From NCBI GenBank assembly GCA_001701225.1, contig DAAQ01000047.1:1-13081 (forward strand): a DNA stretch of 13,081 bases. Reading direction: 5' to 3'. Source of the DNA: Bacteroidales bacterium H5. GTDB lineage: Bacteria; Bacteroidota; Bacteroidia; Bacteroidales; Muribaculaceae. This document shows positions 1 to 6,721 of this stretch, piece after piece. The translations under genes and the position numbers were made by a program. Numbering within the stretch: the stretch's first letter is position 1; every line of letters begins with the position of its first letter. Under the pieces are notes generated by a model that saw only the letters and a program-made list of their open reading frames with translations, was not told the DNA's origin and did not search any database.

Positions 1-300
1 GAAGCATTGCCACACTTTTTGTCTATGAAAGACGTGCCAGCACGATTGCCGCGTTTTTTTTGTGGGTTGGTGGCGTGATGATGCGCCCCGCGCTGCGGGG
101 CATGGGATGGTAGCCCCGAGGCTTGCCTCGGGGAACGGGATTCCAAATCCTTTTCGGGTGCCCGCAGGGTATCCGGGAATATACGCGCGAACATGACGAA
201 TATTCCCCGACCCCTGCCGGGGCCGATTATATAAAAAACATGCATTCACCCCAAGGCAAGACCTTGGGGCTACATTCCCACGCCCCGCACAAGTCGGGGC
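1..300 (+). repeat. Element A, copy 1: 300-bp dispersed hairpin-rich repeat
   Basis: This stretch matches 610-909 closely over its whole length and matches the reverse complement of 12680-12981. It begins GAAGCATTGCCACAC and ends in the hairpin GCCCCGCACAAGTCGGGGC. Between these lie short GC-rich stem-loops separated by AT-rich tracts (a T-run near 53-60 and an ATTATATAAAAAAC block near 226-239). A 64-codon open frame at 123-317 is not a convincing gene, because its frame is not kept in copy 2. The class is REP/BIME-like intergenic repeat; I do not recognise a named family. The window begins at the element's edge, so whether an element B precedes it cannot be seen. Confidence 0.85.
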
Positions 301-391
301 AATTTTACCCCGATTAATTACATCCCCAATTTAACCGTCGTGAATATGCACCACATATGCATCAAATCAACCACATTATCTGTATTCCACT
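301..391. other. AT-rich spacer between repeat elements
   Basis: About 90 bp of AT-rich sequence separate element A copy 1 from element B. Apart from a short ATATGCA direct repeat (near 344 and 354), I see no gene, promoter or RNA here. It may be unique sequence into which the B+A composite was placed. Confidence 0.5.
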
Positions 392-606
392 CAGGCCCGG
401 AGGGCCGTCGTCATGGTTAGCCCCGGGTGACCATCGGAAACCCGGGGGAGAGGAACCATATTTGTGATTGAGCCCCGTAAGGGGCGATGTCATAGGTCGC
501 TACTAATGACGTCACCCCTTGCAGGGTTCGGACTGTATATATCCACCCGTCCCCGGGTTCCCGGTGGTCACCCGGGGCTATCCATGACGACGGCCCTCCG
601 GGCCTG
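392..606 (+). repeat. Element B: 215-bp near-palindromic repeat
   Basis: The two ends, 392-447 and 551-606, are inverted copies of one another with 53 of 56 positions matching by hand alignment, so single strands could fold into one very long stem. The roughly 100-bp centre contains smaller stems (GCCCC-GTAA-GGGGC near 470-485 and CCCCTTGCAGGG near 515-527). The outer arm and part of the centre recur in reverse orientation at 12985-13081. It is joined to element A by a 3-nt gap (607-609), and the same 3-nt gap is seen at the other copy, so B and A behave as one unit. Open frames crossing it, on both strands, are byproducts of the palindrome. No transposase or known terminal repeat was recognised. 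Confidence 0.85.
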
Positions 607-609
607 TGA

Positions 610-909
610 GAAGCATTGCCACACTTTTTGTTGGATGGGGGAGCCGTACCAGCACGATTGCCGCGTTTTTTATGGGTTGGGATGCGCTGGTGTGCCCCGC
701 TCTGCGGGGCATGGGATGGTAGCCCCGAGGCTTGCCTTGGGGGGACGGGATTCCAAATCCTATTCGGATGCCCGCAGGGTATCCGGGAATATACGCAAGA
801 ACATGGCGAATATTCCACGACCCCTTCGGGGCCGATTATATAAAAAACATGCATTCACCCCAAGGCAAGACCTTGGGGCTACATTCCCAAGCCCCGCACA
901 AGGCGGGGC
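610..909 (+). repeat. Element A, copy 2: 300-bp hairpin-rich repeat
   Basis: Second copy of the element seen at 1-300. Six stem-loops can be read in order: 694-710 (GCCCCGC/GCGGGGC), 723-742 (CCCCGAGGC/GCCTTGGGG), 762-790 (a longer imperfect stem around GCCCGCAGGGT), 821-831 (CCCC-TTC-GGGG), 858-878 (CCCCAAGG/CCTTGGGG) and 891-909 (GCCCCGC/GCGGGGC). Differences from the other copies fall in loops or swap one pairing for another (for example G-U for A-U in the third stem), which suggests the stems matter. The right-hand end lies 29 bp from the stop codon of the minus-strand ATPase gene. Confidence 0.85.
858..909 (-). terminator. Candidate terminator hairpins within element A
   Basis: Transcripts leaving the minus-strand ATPase gene (stop at 938) meet two strong GC stems in succession, 909-891 and 878-858. 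Neither is followed by a clear U-run, so Rho-independent termination is uncertain; protection of mRNA 3' ends is an alternative role for such stems. This is inference from position and pairing only. Confidence 0.35.
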
Positions 910-937
910 TGTCCTATTCCTCAGTTGCGGGCTTAGT

Positions 938-2500
938 TCACTCCAGGTCGAAGGCGTGGCGGACGGCGCGGCGGATGGCGTCGGCTTCGGGACGGTCGCG
1001 GCGCAGGGTGTCGATGACGGCGGCGATGTAGCCCTCCATCGAGTCGCGTTTGAGGCCGCACAGACGGGCCACGTGGCTCTCTGAAATCATGGTCTTGCGA
1101 TTGTAGACACGTAGAACGGACTGATAGTCCTTGTCGCGGACATAGCCGCGGAACTCGCGGCATAGCTGCTCGTAGATGCCGCGGGGGTTTATCTCGTCGC
1201 CGAGGCCCCCGATATGGGTCTCGAGCTGCGAGATGTTGGCAAACCGCCCGTCTATGCGGTGCTCCACGGCCTTCTTGACACGGTGGCGCGTGTGCTGCAG
1301 GGCCTGCTGCCGCAGGTCGGCCTCGAAGAGACGGAATATGGTGCGCTTGACACGCGCGGCGACCTCGGCCGGGTCCTTGTGCCCGTTGCGGGCCATGGCG
1401 CGGACAACCTCCTCAAGCATGAAGATGTTCTCTATCTCGGCCACCTCGGGCACGAACACCTGCTTGCGCCGCAGGTAGCTCACCTCACCCTCGTCGCGGC
1501 GGTCGCGGTCGACGATGCCGAACGCCTCGAGGTTGTGGAACGAGCGCAGCGAGTTGAACGTGCGCGTCGACTCGATGACCCTGTCGCATCCACCGAGGCT
1601 CTTGACGGTGTAGTCGTTGAAGATGAGCGGATAGAGGCGCGCGTCAATCGAGTTGATGCCGTCCCCCTCGATGAACAGCACCGGCTTGCGGGCGCCGAGT
1701 ATGGCCATGACAGCCTCGTCGGTGAGGCCGTCGGCCTCGGACAGGAAGTCATAGTCCCACTCCGTGCGGGCCGCGTCATAGTTCTTGACCCAGACCGTCT
1801 GGCCACCCGTGCGGGTGGTGGCAAACTGGAGGTCGTGCGTCACGTAGACAAAGGTGCAGTCGGGGCGCGAGTGCTCGACCGTGTCCCACACCGAGCGTAT
1901 CGACGAGGGGTGGAGGAACATCCCGGGCGAGTCGACAAAGACAATCGACCCCCGGGGGGCGAATGTCACGGCCCCGAGATAATACATCACGGCCTTCTCG
2001 CCGTCAGAGAGCTTGGAGGGGGAATAGGCATCCTCCGAGTCGTCGCGCATGAAGAGCATCCGCCCGCTCTCTATCATCACCTTATTGTCGGGAAAGACCT
2101 TCTCCCACTGCTTTATAACCATCTCGAGGCGCGTCGAGGGGAGGCGGTCGGTGACACGGCGGAACTTGTAGTCGATGAGCGAGAGCATCTCCTCGTTGAG
2201 CATCAGGCCGATCATCCTCTCGAACTCTCCCGCCAGGTCGGTGCGCATGATGGACGCCCCGCGGGTGGCCTGATGGTAGAGCGAGTCGATGGAGCCCTCG
2301 GTGCCGTCCTCGCGCCCGCGCTCGTAGAGGGCCTTGAGCGCCGACATGCGGAATGCCTGCGGGCCCAGGTCGGCGGCCAGCCGCGAGGCAAAACGGGTCT
2401 TGCCCGAGCCGTTGGCGCCGATTATGACGATGTTCTGGCTGTTTTCTGTGTCGACCTCAAGGCGATTGCCGTGGAGCCGGGGAGGGAGGGTGATTTTCAT
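938..2500 (-). CDS. AAA/ABC-like ATPase fused to TOPRIM (DUF4435-like) domain
   Basis: A 520-residue protein with two parts. The N-terminal ATPase has Walker A GANGSGKT (28-35), an ABC-type signature LSDGEKA (164-170), a Walker B strand SIVFVD (185-190) and a switch histidine in VTHD (220-223), the layout of the AAA_15/AAA_21 (OLD/RecF-like) ATPases. The residue after Walker B Asp190 is Ser, where most relatives have the catalytic Glu. From about 272 a TOPRIM-like domain follows: FIEGD (Glu278), VDRD (Asp331, Asp333) and a following AEIEN (Glu355/357), as in DUF4435 proteins. OLD nucleases and the PARIS defence system pair the same two domains, so a nucleic-acid cleaving or phage-sensing role is possible but unproven. 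The gene is last in a possible operon, 40 bp after the PAP2 gene, with repeat elements just beyond its 3' end. Domain calls are firm; function is inference. Confidence 0.85.
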   Translation of the reverse strand: MKITLPPRLHGNRLEVDTENSQNIVIIGANGSGKTRFASRLAADLGPQAFRMSALKALYERGREDGTEGSIDSLYHQATRGASIMRTDLAGEFERMIGLMLNEEMLSLIDYKFRRVTDRLPSTRLEMVIKQWEKVFPDNKVMIESGRMLFMRDDSEDAYSPSKLSDGEKAVMYYLGAVTFAPRGSIVFVDSPGMFLHPSSIRSVWDTVEHSRPDCTFVYVTHDLQFATTRTGGQTVWVKNYDAARTEWDYDFLSEADGLTDEAVMAILGARKPVLFIEGDGINSIDARLYPLIFNDYTVKSLGGCDRVIESTRTFNSLRSFHNLEAFGIVDRDRRDEGEVSYLRRKQVFVPEVAEIENIFMLEEVVRAMARNGHKDPAEVAARVKRTIFRLFEADLRQQALQHTRHRVKKAVEHRIDGRFANISQLETHIGGLGDEINPRGIYEQLCREFRGYVRDKDYQSVLRVYNRKTMISESHVARLCGLKRDSMEGYIAAVIDTLRRDRPEADAIRRAVRHAFDLE

Positions 2501-2540
2501 GACTGTGTGGTGATGTAATTGTGGTTAATAGACTGTAGTG

Positions 2541-3815
2541 CTAAAACTCGTATCTCGACGAGAGCGAGAAGAGCAGCGACTGTGAGGTGCCCTTGGTCGA
2601 GGCGTGGGCAGGGATACCGTAGGCGGAGGAGGGGTTGACGGTGAAATCGTATCGCGACAGCTCGTAGCCCACGGTGGCCTTGGCGCTGAAACGGTGGGTT
2701 AACCTGACGACACAACCCACGTCGACCTTGCCTACGGGGGTGCCTCCGCCGGTCTCGACGGCATCTTCATCGAGGCTGAGGGCAAAGTTCTTGCGATAGC
2801 CCGCGCCCACGTCGGCGGTGATGCTGACACGGTTGCTGAGCACGCAACTGTAATATGGTGTCACCATGAATCCGACCGCAGTGAGCGACTTGGCATAGGT
2901 GCGGTCGTGATGCACGTTGACTATGAGGGGGGTGGAGAGCAGCCCTAACTCGAGGCCGAGCCCCCAGTGGTCGTCGATGGCCCAGCCGCCACGGAATCCG
3001 GCCGACAGGGCCGGAAGACGCTCTATGCGGGTGTCGCCCGCCTGTATGCGTCCCACGGGCAGGTTGAGTCCGGTCGAGACCGAGAGGAACGAGAAATTGT
3101 TGTTGTCCCTGAGATGGCGCCCCGAGATCGAGAGCTGCCTCTGGCCGAATATTAGGTCACCTATCAGGTAGCCGAGCCCTGTCGAGAGTATGCCTATGCC
3201 GGCACCGGCCATGACATCGGCGGGATAGTGGTGACGGTCGAGTACGCGCTCTACCGCGACACCGGTGGCCATGGTATAGGCCCCGAAAGCATACCAGGCC
3301 GACTGGCCCGCAAGCTCGTATGAGGCGGCCGTGGCGCCCATGAAGGCCCACGCCGTATGCCCCGAGGGGAAGGAATGTGTATCAGAACCGTCGGGTCGCA
3401 CGGATGTGACACCGCTCTTGAGCCCCTTGACCGTCCCGGCCATGATGGCCACAGAGAGTCCCTGAGACACGGCCATACGCCCCCAACCGCTGCGGGTGTG
3501 GACACCCGCAGCCTTCATGACCCAAGGCAGAGCCAGGGGGGTGTACTGGAGGAACTGCGTGCCCCTATCGCCATGCTCGCGGCGTGGTATCACATTGAAA
3601 CCGTGGGGATAGCCGTAGTGCGCCACCGCGCCGAGCCCGGCAGCCCCGACACCTGTCACCAGGGCCGGGATATAGGGATTGATGCCATACTGCCGCACAT
3701 GAGTCTCCACGCCCGCAGACACGGGCGCGACACTGTCAGTCCGCACGGGGGCGGACAAGGCACGCGCCGGAACAAGCACCAAGGCGGTCAGTATGGCGAT
3801 GAGATGGAGTTTCAT
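2541..3815 (-). CDS. PAP2-family phosphatase with C-terminal outer-membrane beta-barrel
   Basis: A 424-residue envelope protein. The frame is open further upstream to 4223, but that part is a shadow of the AraC gene. I start at the ATG at 3813-3815 because it gives a signal peptide (MKLHLIAILTALVLVPA, cleavage near the SAP at 21-23). The PAP2 motifs follow: K133-x6-RP141, PSGH 150-153, and a third motif with R190, H196 and D200 in which the usual Ser before Arg is Glu189. From about 225 to the end the sequence alternates polar and hydrophobic residues and finishes RYEF with a terminal Phe, as in outer-membrane barrels. The family removes phosphate from lipid phosphates such as undecaprenyl pyrophosphate, phosphatidylglycerophosphate or lipid A; the substrate here is unknown. 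It lies 46 bp downstream of the AraC gene and 40 bp upstream of the ATPase gene, so co-transcription is plausible. Confidence 0.88.
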   Translation of the reverse strand: MKLHLIAILTALVLVPARALSAPVRTDSVAPVSAGVETHVRQYGINPYIPALVTGVGAAGLGAVAHYGYPHGFNVIPRREHGDRGTQFLQYTPLALPWVMKAAGVHTRSGWGRMAVSQGLSVAIMAGTVKGLKSGVTSVRPDGSDTHSFPSGHTAWAFMGATAASYELAGQSAWYAFGAYTMATGVAVERVLDRHHYPADVMAGAGIGILSTGLGYLIGDLIFGQRQLSISGRHLRDNNNFSFLSVSTGLNLPVGRIQAGDTRIERLPALSAGFRGGWAIDDHWGLGLELGLLSTPLIVNVHHDRTYAKSLTAVGFMVTPYYSCVLSNRVSITADVGAGYRKNFALSLDEDAVETGGGTPVGKVDVGCVVRLTHRFSAKATVGYELSRYDFTVNPSSAYGIPAHASTKGTSQSLLFSLSSRYEF

Positions 3816-3861
3816 ATCTCTAATAACGCACGTGTCGGCCCGATAGTTGTGCGCGTAGGGG

Positions 3862-4797
3862 TCAGGAGCGCTGATATTCGGAAGGGGACATCCCCGTGAG
3901 ATGCTTGAAATACTTGCCGAACGACGACTGGTTGGGGAAATTGAGCTCGTAAGCCACCTGCTGGATGTTCTTTCCCGAGAAGCGGAGCAGGTTCTTGGCC
4001 TCGAGAATGACGAAATTGTCGATGATCTGTGCGGCCGAGTGCCCCGTGTGCTCCTTGATGATGAGCGAGAGGTATTTGGGCGAGATGAATAGCTTCCCGG
4101 CATAGAATGCCACCGAACGCTCGGAGCGGTGATGCTGGTGCACCAGATCCATGAACGAGCGTACGTACGTGAGCCTGCGTGAGTTCTGGGGCGACTCGTT
4201 GCGCGGCACATTCTTGATGCCACGCATCAGTATGTCTATCATCTGATATATCAGCGCCGCAATCAGACAGCGGGCTATCGGCTTGGCATAGGCGTTGTTG
4301 GCCTCGGCAGCGTTCCTCTTGTTGTTGTGGTGCAGCAAGTCGAAATACTGTCTCACTCCCGCCACATCGTCGGGCGAGAGCCTTATCACAGGGTCGATAG
4401 GCTTGCCATGCTGATGGAGGGTGCCGAGCACATTGAGGTCGAAATTGATGTCGCGCATGAAGGTGGTGCTCACGAACAAGGCATAATAGTCGCACCTGCC
4501 GGGCAGAATCTCGCGCACATCTATGATGGCGTCGGGAGATGTCACCAGCAGACTGTTGTTGTCGAGGGTGTGGGGAGTGAGGTTTATCTCAAGCTCCATG
4601 CGCCCATCGAAACATAGCAGCCACATCATGCCGTCTATCCTCATCGGGCCTGTATGGCTCTCCTTCCACGCCTCGGCCGAGACACCGTCTGCCCCGGACG
4701 TGATGTGGGTGAACACATAGTCGTCGCTCATCGTCGAGAATTCGGTCGATATAGGCGCGAGCGACGTAAGCTGTTTGATGTTGACGATATTTCCCAT
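3862..4797 (-). CDS. AraC-family transcriptional regulator
   Basis: A 311-residue regulator. The C-terminal third (about 208-311) is a standard AraC/XylS DNA-binding domain: first helix-turn-helix around 228-249 (SVAFYAGKLFISPKYLSLII), long linker helix, second helix-turn-helix around 278-300, ending in the family hallmark GMSPSEYQR (302-310). The N-terminal part (about 20-120) is a cupin-like sensor fold by position and hydrophobic pattern; its ligand cannot be told. The start at 4797 lies only a few bases beyond a strong promoter, so the message would be nearly leaderless; Met23 is the alternative start. Two direct repeats upstream are candidate binding sites for the protein itself. It may govern the PAP2 and ATPase genes downstream and perhaps the divergent adenylation gene at 5105. 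Confidence 0.93.
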   Translation of the reverse strand: MGNIVNIKQLTSLAPISTEFSTMSDDYVFTHITSGADGVSAEAWKESHTGPMRIDGMMWLLCFDGRMELEINLTPHTLDNNSLLVTSPDAIIDVREILPGRCDYYALFVSTTFMRDINFDLNVLGTLHQHGKPIDPVIRLSPDDVAGVRQYFDLLHHNNKRNAAEANNAYAKPIARCLIAALIYQMIDILMRGIKNVPRNESPQNSRRLTYVRSFMDLVHQHHRSERSVAFYAGKLFISPKYLSLIIKEHTGHSAAQIIDNFVILEAKNLLRFSGKNIQQVAYELNFPNQSSFGKYFKHLTGMSPSEYQRS

Positions 4798-4804
4798 ATT
4801 GGCG

Positions 4805-4834
4805 CAAAATTAGTCAAAATCCCCATTGTAACAA
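4805..4834 (-). promoter_or_regulatory. Bacteroidota-type promoter of the AraC gene
   Basis: On the minus strand TTG (4834-4832) is followed after exactly 19 nt by TAATTTTG (4812-4805), matching the Bacteroidota sigma factor consensus TTTG-N19-21-TAnnTTTG. Transcription should start near 4800, placing the 5' end within a few bases of the ATG at 4797. Confidence 0.7.
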
Positions 4835-4867
4835 TCATTAATGCGAGATTATTAGTCAAAACGCCCA
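4809..4867. promoter_or_regulatory. Pair of 17-bp direct repeats, candidate AraC-type operator
   Basis: Positions 4809-4825 and 4851-4867 share ATTAGTCAAAA followed by two variable bases and CCCA (15 of 17 identical). They are offset by 42 bp, four helical turns, so two protein subunits would face the same side of the DNA. The first copy overlaps the spacer and -7 box of the AraC promoter. AraC-family proteins typically bind direct repeats of about this size, so autoregulation is the natural reading (inference). Confidence 0.55.
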
Positions 4868-5104
4868 CTAATATCGACATAATGGCCAATTCCCTGCGCC
4901 AAGGGCATGTTGGTATTGCAGCCCCTAAACCTTTTTGGCGACGGTGCCCCGCGTCCGCGGGGCGTGGGTACGCACGCTGACCATTTTGAGCCGCCACCAC
5001 CTCCCCCCGGCGGCAACAAATCCGCAACATTTTTAACAGAATCCTATGTGAACCCGTGTCATAGCGGCATTGTTGTAAGGGTATACACATAAGGATGTTA
5101 TATT
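4868..5104. other. Divergent intergenic region with isolated GC hairpin
   Basis: Together with the operator and promoter entries this completes the 307-bp gap between the AraC gene and the divergent adenylation gene. It holds a perfect stem GCCCCGCG/CGCGGGGC with a 2-nt loop (4946-4963) followed by GTGGG, which resembles the first hairpin of element A and may be a relic of it. A C-run near 5000-5010 is also present. I found no TAnnTTTG box for the plus-strand gene and no credible small gene; the 61-codon frame at 4907-5092 has no recognisable content. Confidence 0.5.
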
Positions 5105-6589
5105 ATGAAACCGACGATTTACTCACGCTTCAAAGAGCTCGTCACCGCCAACCCCGACCACCCTGCCGTCATTGACGAGCGTTCTTGCGTAACCTATGCA
5201 GGACTCGACCGCCTGGTCGACACTCTCATCTCGCGCTTCCCGTCGTTCATCCCCGCCCGCGTCGGCGTGGTGATGGACCATTCGGTCGAGATGGTGGCCG
5301 CCCTCCTGGCCATCAACAAGGCCGGCGCGGCATTCGTGCCCGTCGAGCCCGACTTCCCGCCCGAGCGTCTGGACCGTTTCCTCACAGAGAACGGAGTCGA
5401 TTTCGTCATCACGCGCGAACGGTATTCATCGCTCGTGTCAAAGTTCAGCCTCCTCATCGTGGGATCCGGTATATATGCCGATCCGGCCCTGCATCCCCTG
5501 CCCGACCGCAGCCGCGCCGACCGCCCGGCATACATCATATATACGTCGAGCGCGTCAGGCTACCCGCTCGGTGTGATGGTGGGCAACCGTCAGGTCGTGG
5601 CCATGGCCGGGAGGTTCGGCAATGCGTTCAGGATCTCGCCCGATGACGTGCTGCTGCAGTACTCGGCTTGCATCGTCAACATCTTCATAGAAGAGGTGTT
5701 CGGGACACTGCTCAACGGCGCCGTGCTCGCCATACCCGACTCGGCGACACGCAATGACCCGGAGGCCCTGCTGCGTTTTGCCGACGAGCAGTATGTCACC
5801 ATCATCAGCGGATTCCCCTATCTGCTGCACGAGTTCAACGCCATGCACAGCCTGCCCATCACACTGCGCCTGGTCATATCGGGTGGCGGACAGCTCAACC
5901 CGCAGTCTGTCGACCATCTCATGGAACAGGTCACGGTCTACAACACCTATGGCCCTGCCGAGGGGACAGTACTCTCGACGCTATACTGCTGCAACGGAGG
6001 CTACTCGCTCCCATCGGGCCACTATCCTGCAGGAAAGCCGATGGAGGGGGTCGAGGTCATGATACTCGACGACAACCTCCAGCCTGTCGCCCCGGGAGCC
6101 GAGGGTGAGATATGCCTCGGAGGCGACGGCGTGGCCGATTCGTTCACGGGCGACCACCGGGCCGACCAGCTCGCATCGCTCACCTCACTCCCCGACGGCA
6201 CGCGCATAGCCCGCACGGGCGACATCGGGCGCATACTCCCCGACGGCTCGCTCGACTATCTGCGCCGCAAGGACTCGGAGGTCAGCATCCTTGGCAAGCG
6301 CGTCGTGACCGGCGAGGTCGAGCGCGCCCTCATCGCCTCGGGCGAGGTCAAGGAGTGTGCCGTGGTGCACTATACCGACGAGAAAGGCTCTGTCTATCTC
6401 GTGGCATACGTCGTGCCGTCGACAAGATCATTCTCGCTGTCGTGGGTCAAGAACCGCATCGCCCAGTATCTGCCGGGCTATATGATACCCGAGTTCTTCG
6501 TGCTGCTGAGGCAGCTCCCCGTCACCGCCACCGGGCAGGTCAACCAGCTCGCGCTGCCGGTGGTGCTCAAGGATGCCGCCGCAGTCTGA
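5105..6589 (+). CDS. Stand-alone NRPS-type adenylation domain protein, catalytic residues substituted
   Basis: A 494-residue member of the ANL (acyl/amino-acid adenylating) superfamily covering a full adenylation domain with no carrier, condensation or thioesterase domain. Visible core motifs: A2 KAGAAFVPVEPDFP (72-85), A5 NTYGPAEGTV (280-289), A7 RTGDIGRILPDG (370-381), hinge Asp390, A8-like GKRVVTGEVERAL (397-409). Several key positions differ from active enzymes: the A3 phosphate loop reads TSSASGYPLG (147-156) instead of TSGSTGxPKG; the amino-acid-binding Asp of A4 appears as Asn192; and the A10 catalytic Lys is Gln478 (TATGQVNQ). The frame is intact and the fold looks preserved, so this may be a pseudoenzyme, a binding protein or an enzyme with altered chemistry. 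It is divergent from the AraC gene and shares its control region. A DltA-like origin is possible, but no dltBCD-type genes are near. Confidence 0.85.
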   Translation: MKPTIYSRFKELVTANPDHPAVIDERSCVTYAGLDRLVDTLISRFPSFIPARVGVVMDHSVEMVAALLAINKAGAAFVPVEPDFPPERLDRFLTENGVDFVITRERYSSLVSKFSLLIVGSGIYADPALHPLPDRSRADRPAYIIYTSSASGYPLGVMVGNRQVVAMAGRFGNAFRISPDDVLLQYSACIVNIFIEEVFGTLLNGAVLAIPDSATRNDPEALLRFADEQYVTIISGFPYLLHEFNAMHSLPITLRLVISGGGQLNPQSVDHLMEQVTVYNTYGPAEGTVLSTLYCCNGGYSLPSGHYPAGKPMEGVEVMILDDNLQPVAPGAEGEICLGGDGVADSFTGDHRADQLASLTSLPDGTRIARTGDIGRILPDGSLDYLRRKDSEVSILGKRVVTGEVERALIASGEVKECAVVHYTDEKGSVYLVAYVVPSTRSFSLSWVKNRIAQYLPGYMIPEFFVLLRQLPVTATGQVNQLALPVVLKDAAAV

Positions 6590-6616
6590 AAGTCGCCAAG
6601 GCTGGAATATAAAGGA

Positions 6617-6658
6617 AATCTCCCCGCGCACGGATTCAAAATTTCGGGCGCGGGGATT
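6617..6658 (+). terminator. Hairpin downstream of the adenylation gene
   Basis: AATC-(T)-CCCCGCGC at 6617-6629 pairs with GCGCGGGG-ATT at 6648-6658, leaving one bulged base and an 18-nt loop. No U-run follows, so termination strength is uncertain. The descending arm runs into the -33 element of the next promoter. Confidence 0.45.
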
Positions 6659-6686
6659 GTAATATGCAGAAAAATGTCTATATTTG
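6657..6686 (+). promoter_or_regulatory. Bacteroidota-type promoter of pfkA
   Basis: TTG at 6657-6659, a 19-nt spacer and TATATTTG at 6679-6686 match the Bacteroidota housekeeping consensus exactly. Transcription should begin near 6692, giving a leader of about 30 nt before the ATG at 6722. Confidence 0.75.
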
Positions 6687-6721
6687 TATCGGAATAAAAA
6701 ATCTCACAGACAACTCCGCTT

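Noticed and set aside
1..909. CRISPR-like array
   Set aside because: Repeats are 300 bp long with internal hairpins, not short regular repeats with unique spacers, and no cas genes are present.
383..924. Possible target-site duplication (TATTCC with TCAG) around the B+A unit
   Set aside because: TATTCC at 383-388 and 915-920 is short, not flush with the element ends, and TCAG at the left already belongs to the element edge; chance is likely.
464..1084. 206-codon plus-strand frame across elements B and A
   Set aside because: It crosses a palindrome and two repeats and ends antisense to the ATPase gene; its content is translated repeat sequence.
1214..2518. 434-codon open frame on the plus strand antisense to the ATPase-TOPRIM gene
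   Set aside because: The opposite strand carries Walker A, signature and TOPRIM motifs in order, while this frame has no recognisable domain.
3816..4223. Upstream extension of the PAP2 reading frame by 136 codons
   Set aside because: The extra part is Ser/Arg-rich shadow of the AraC gene; the internal ATG at 3815 gives a signal peptide and normal protein.
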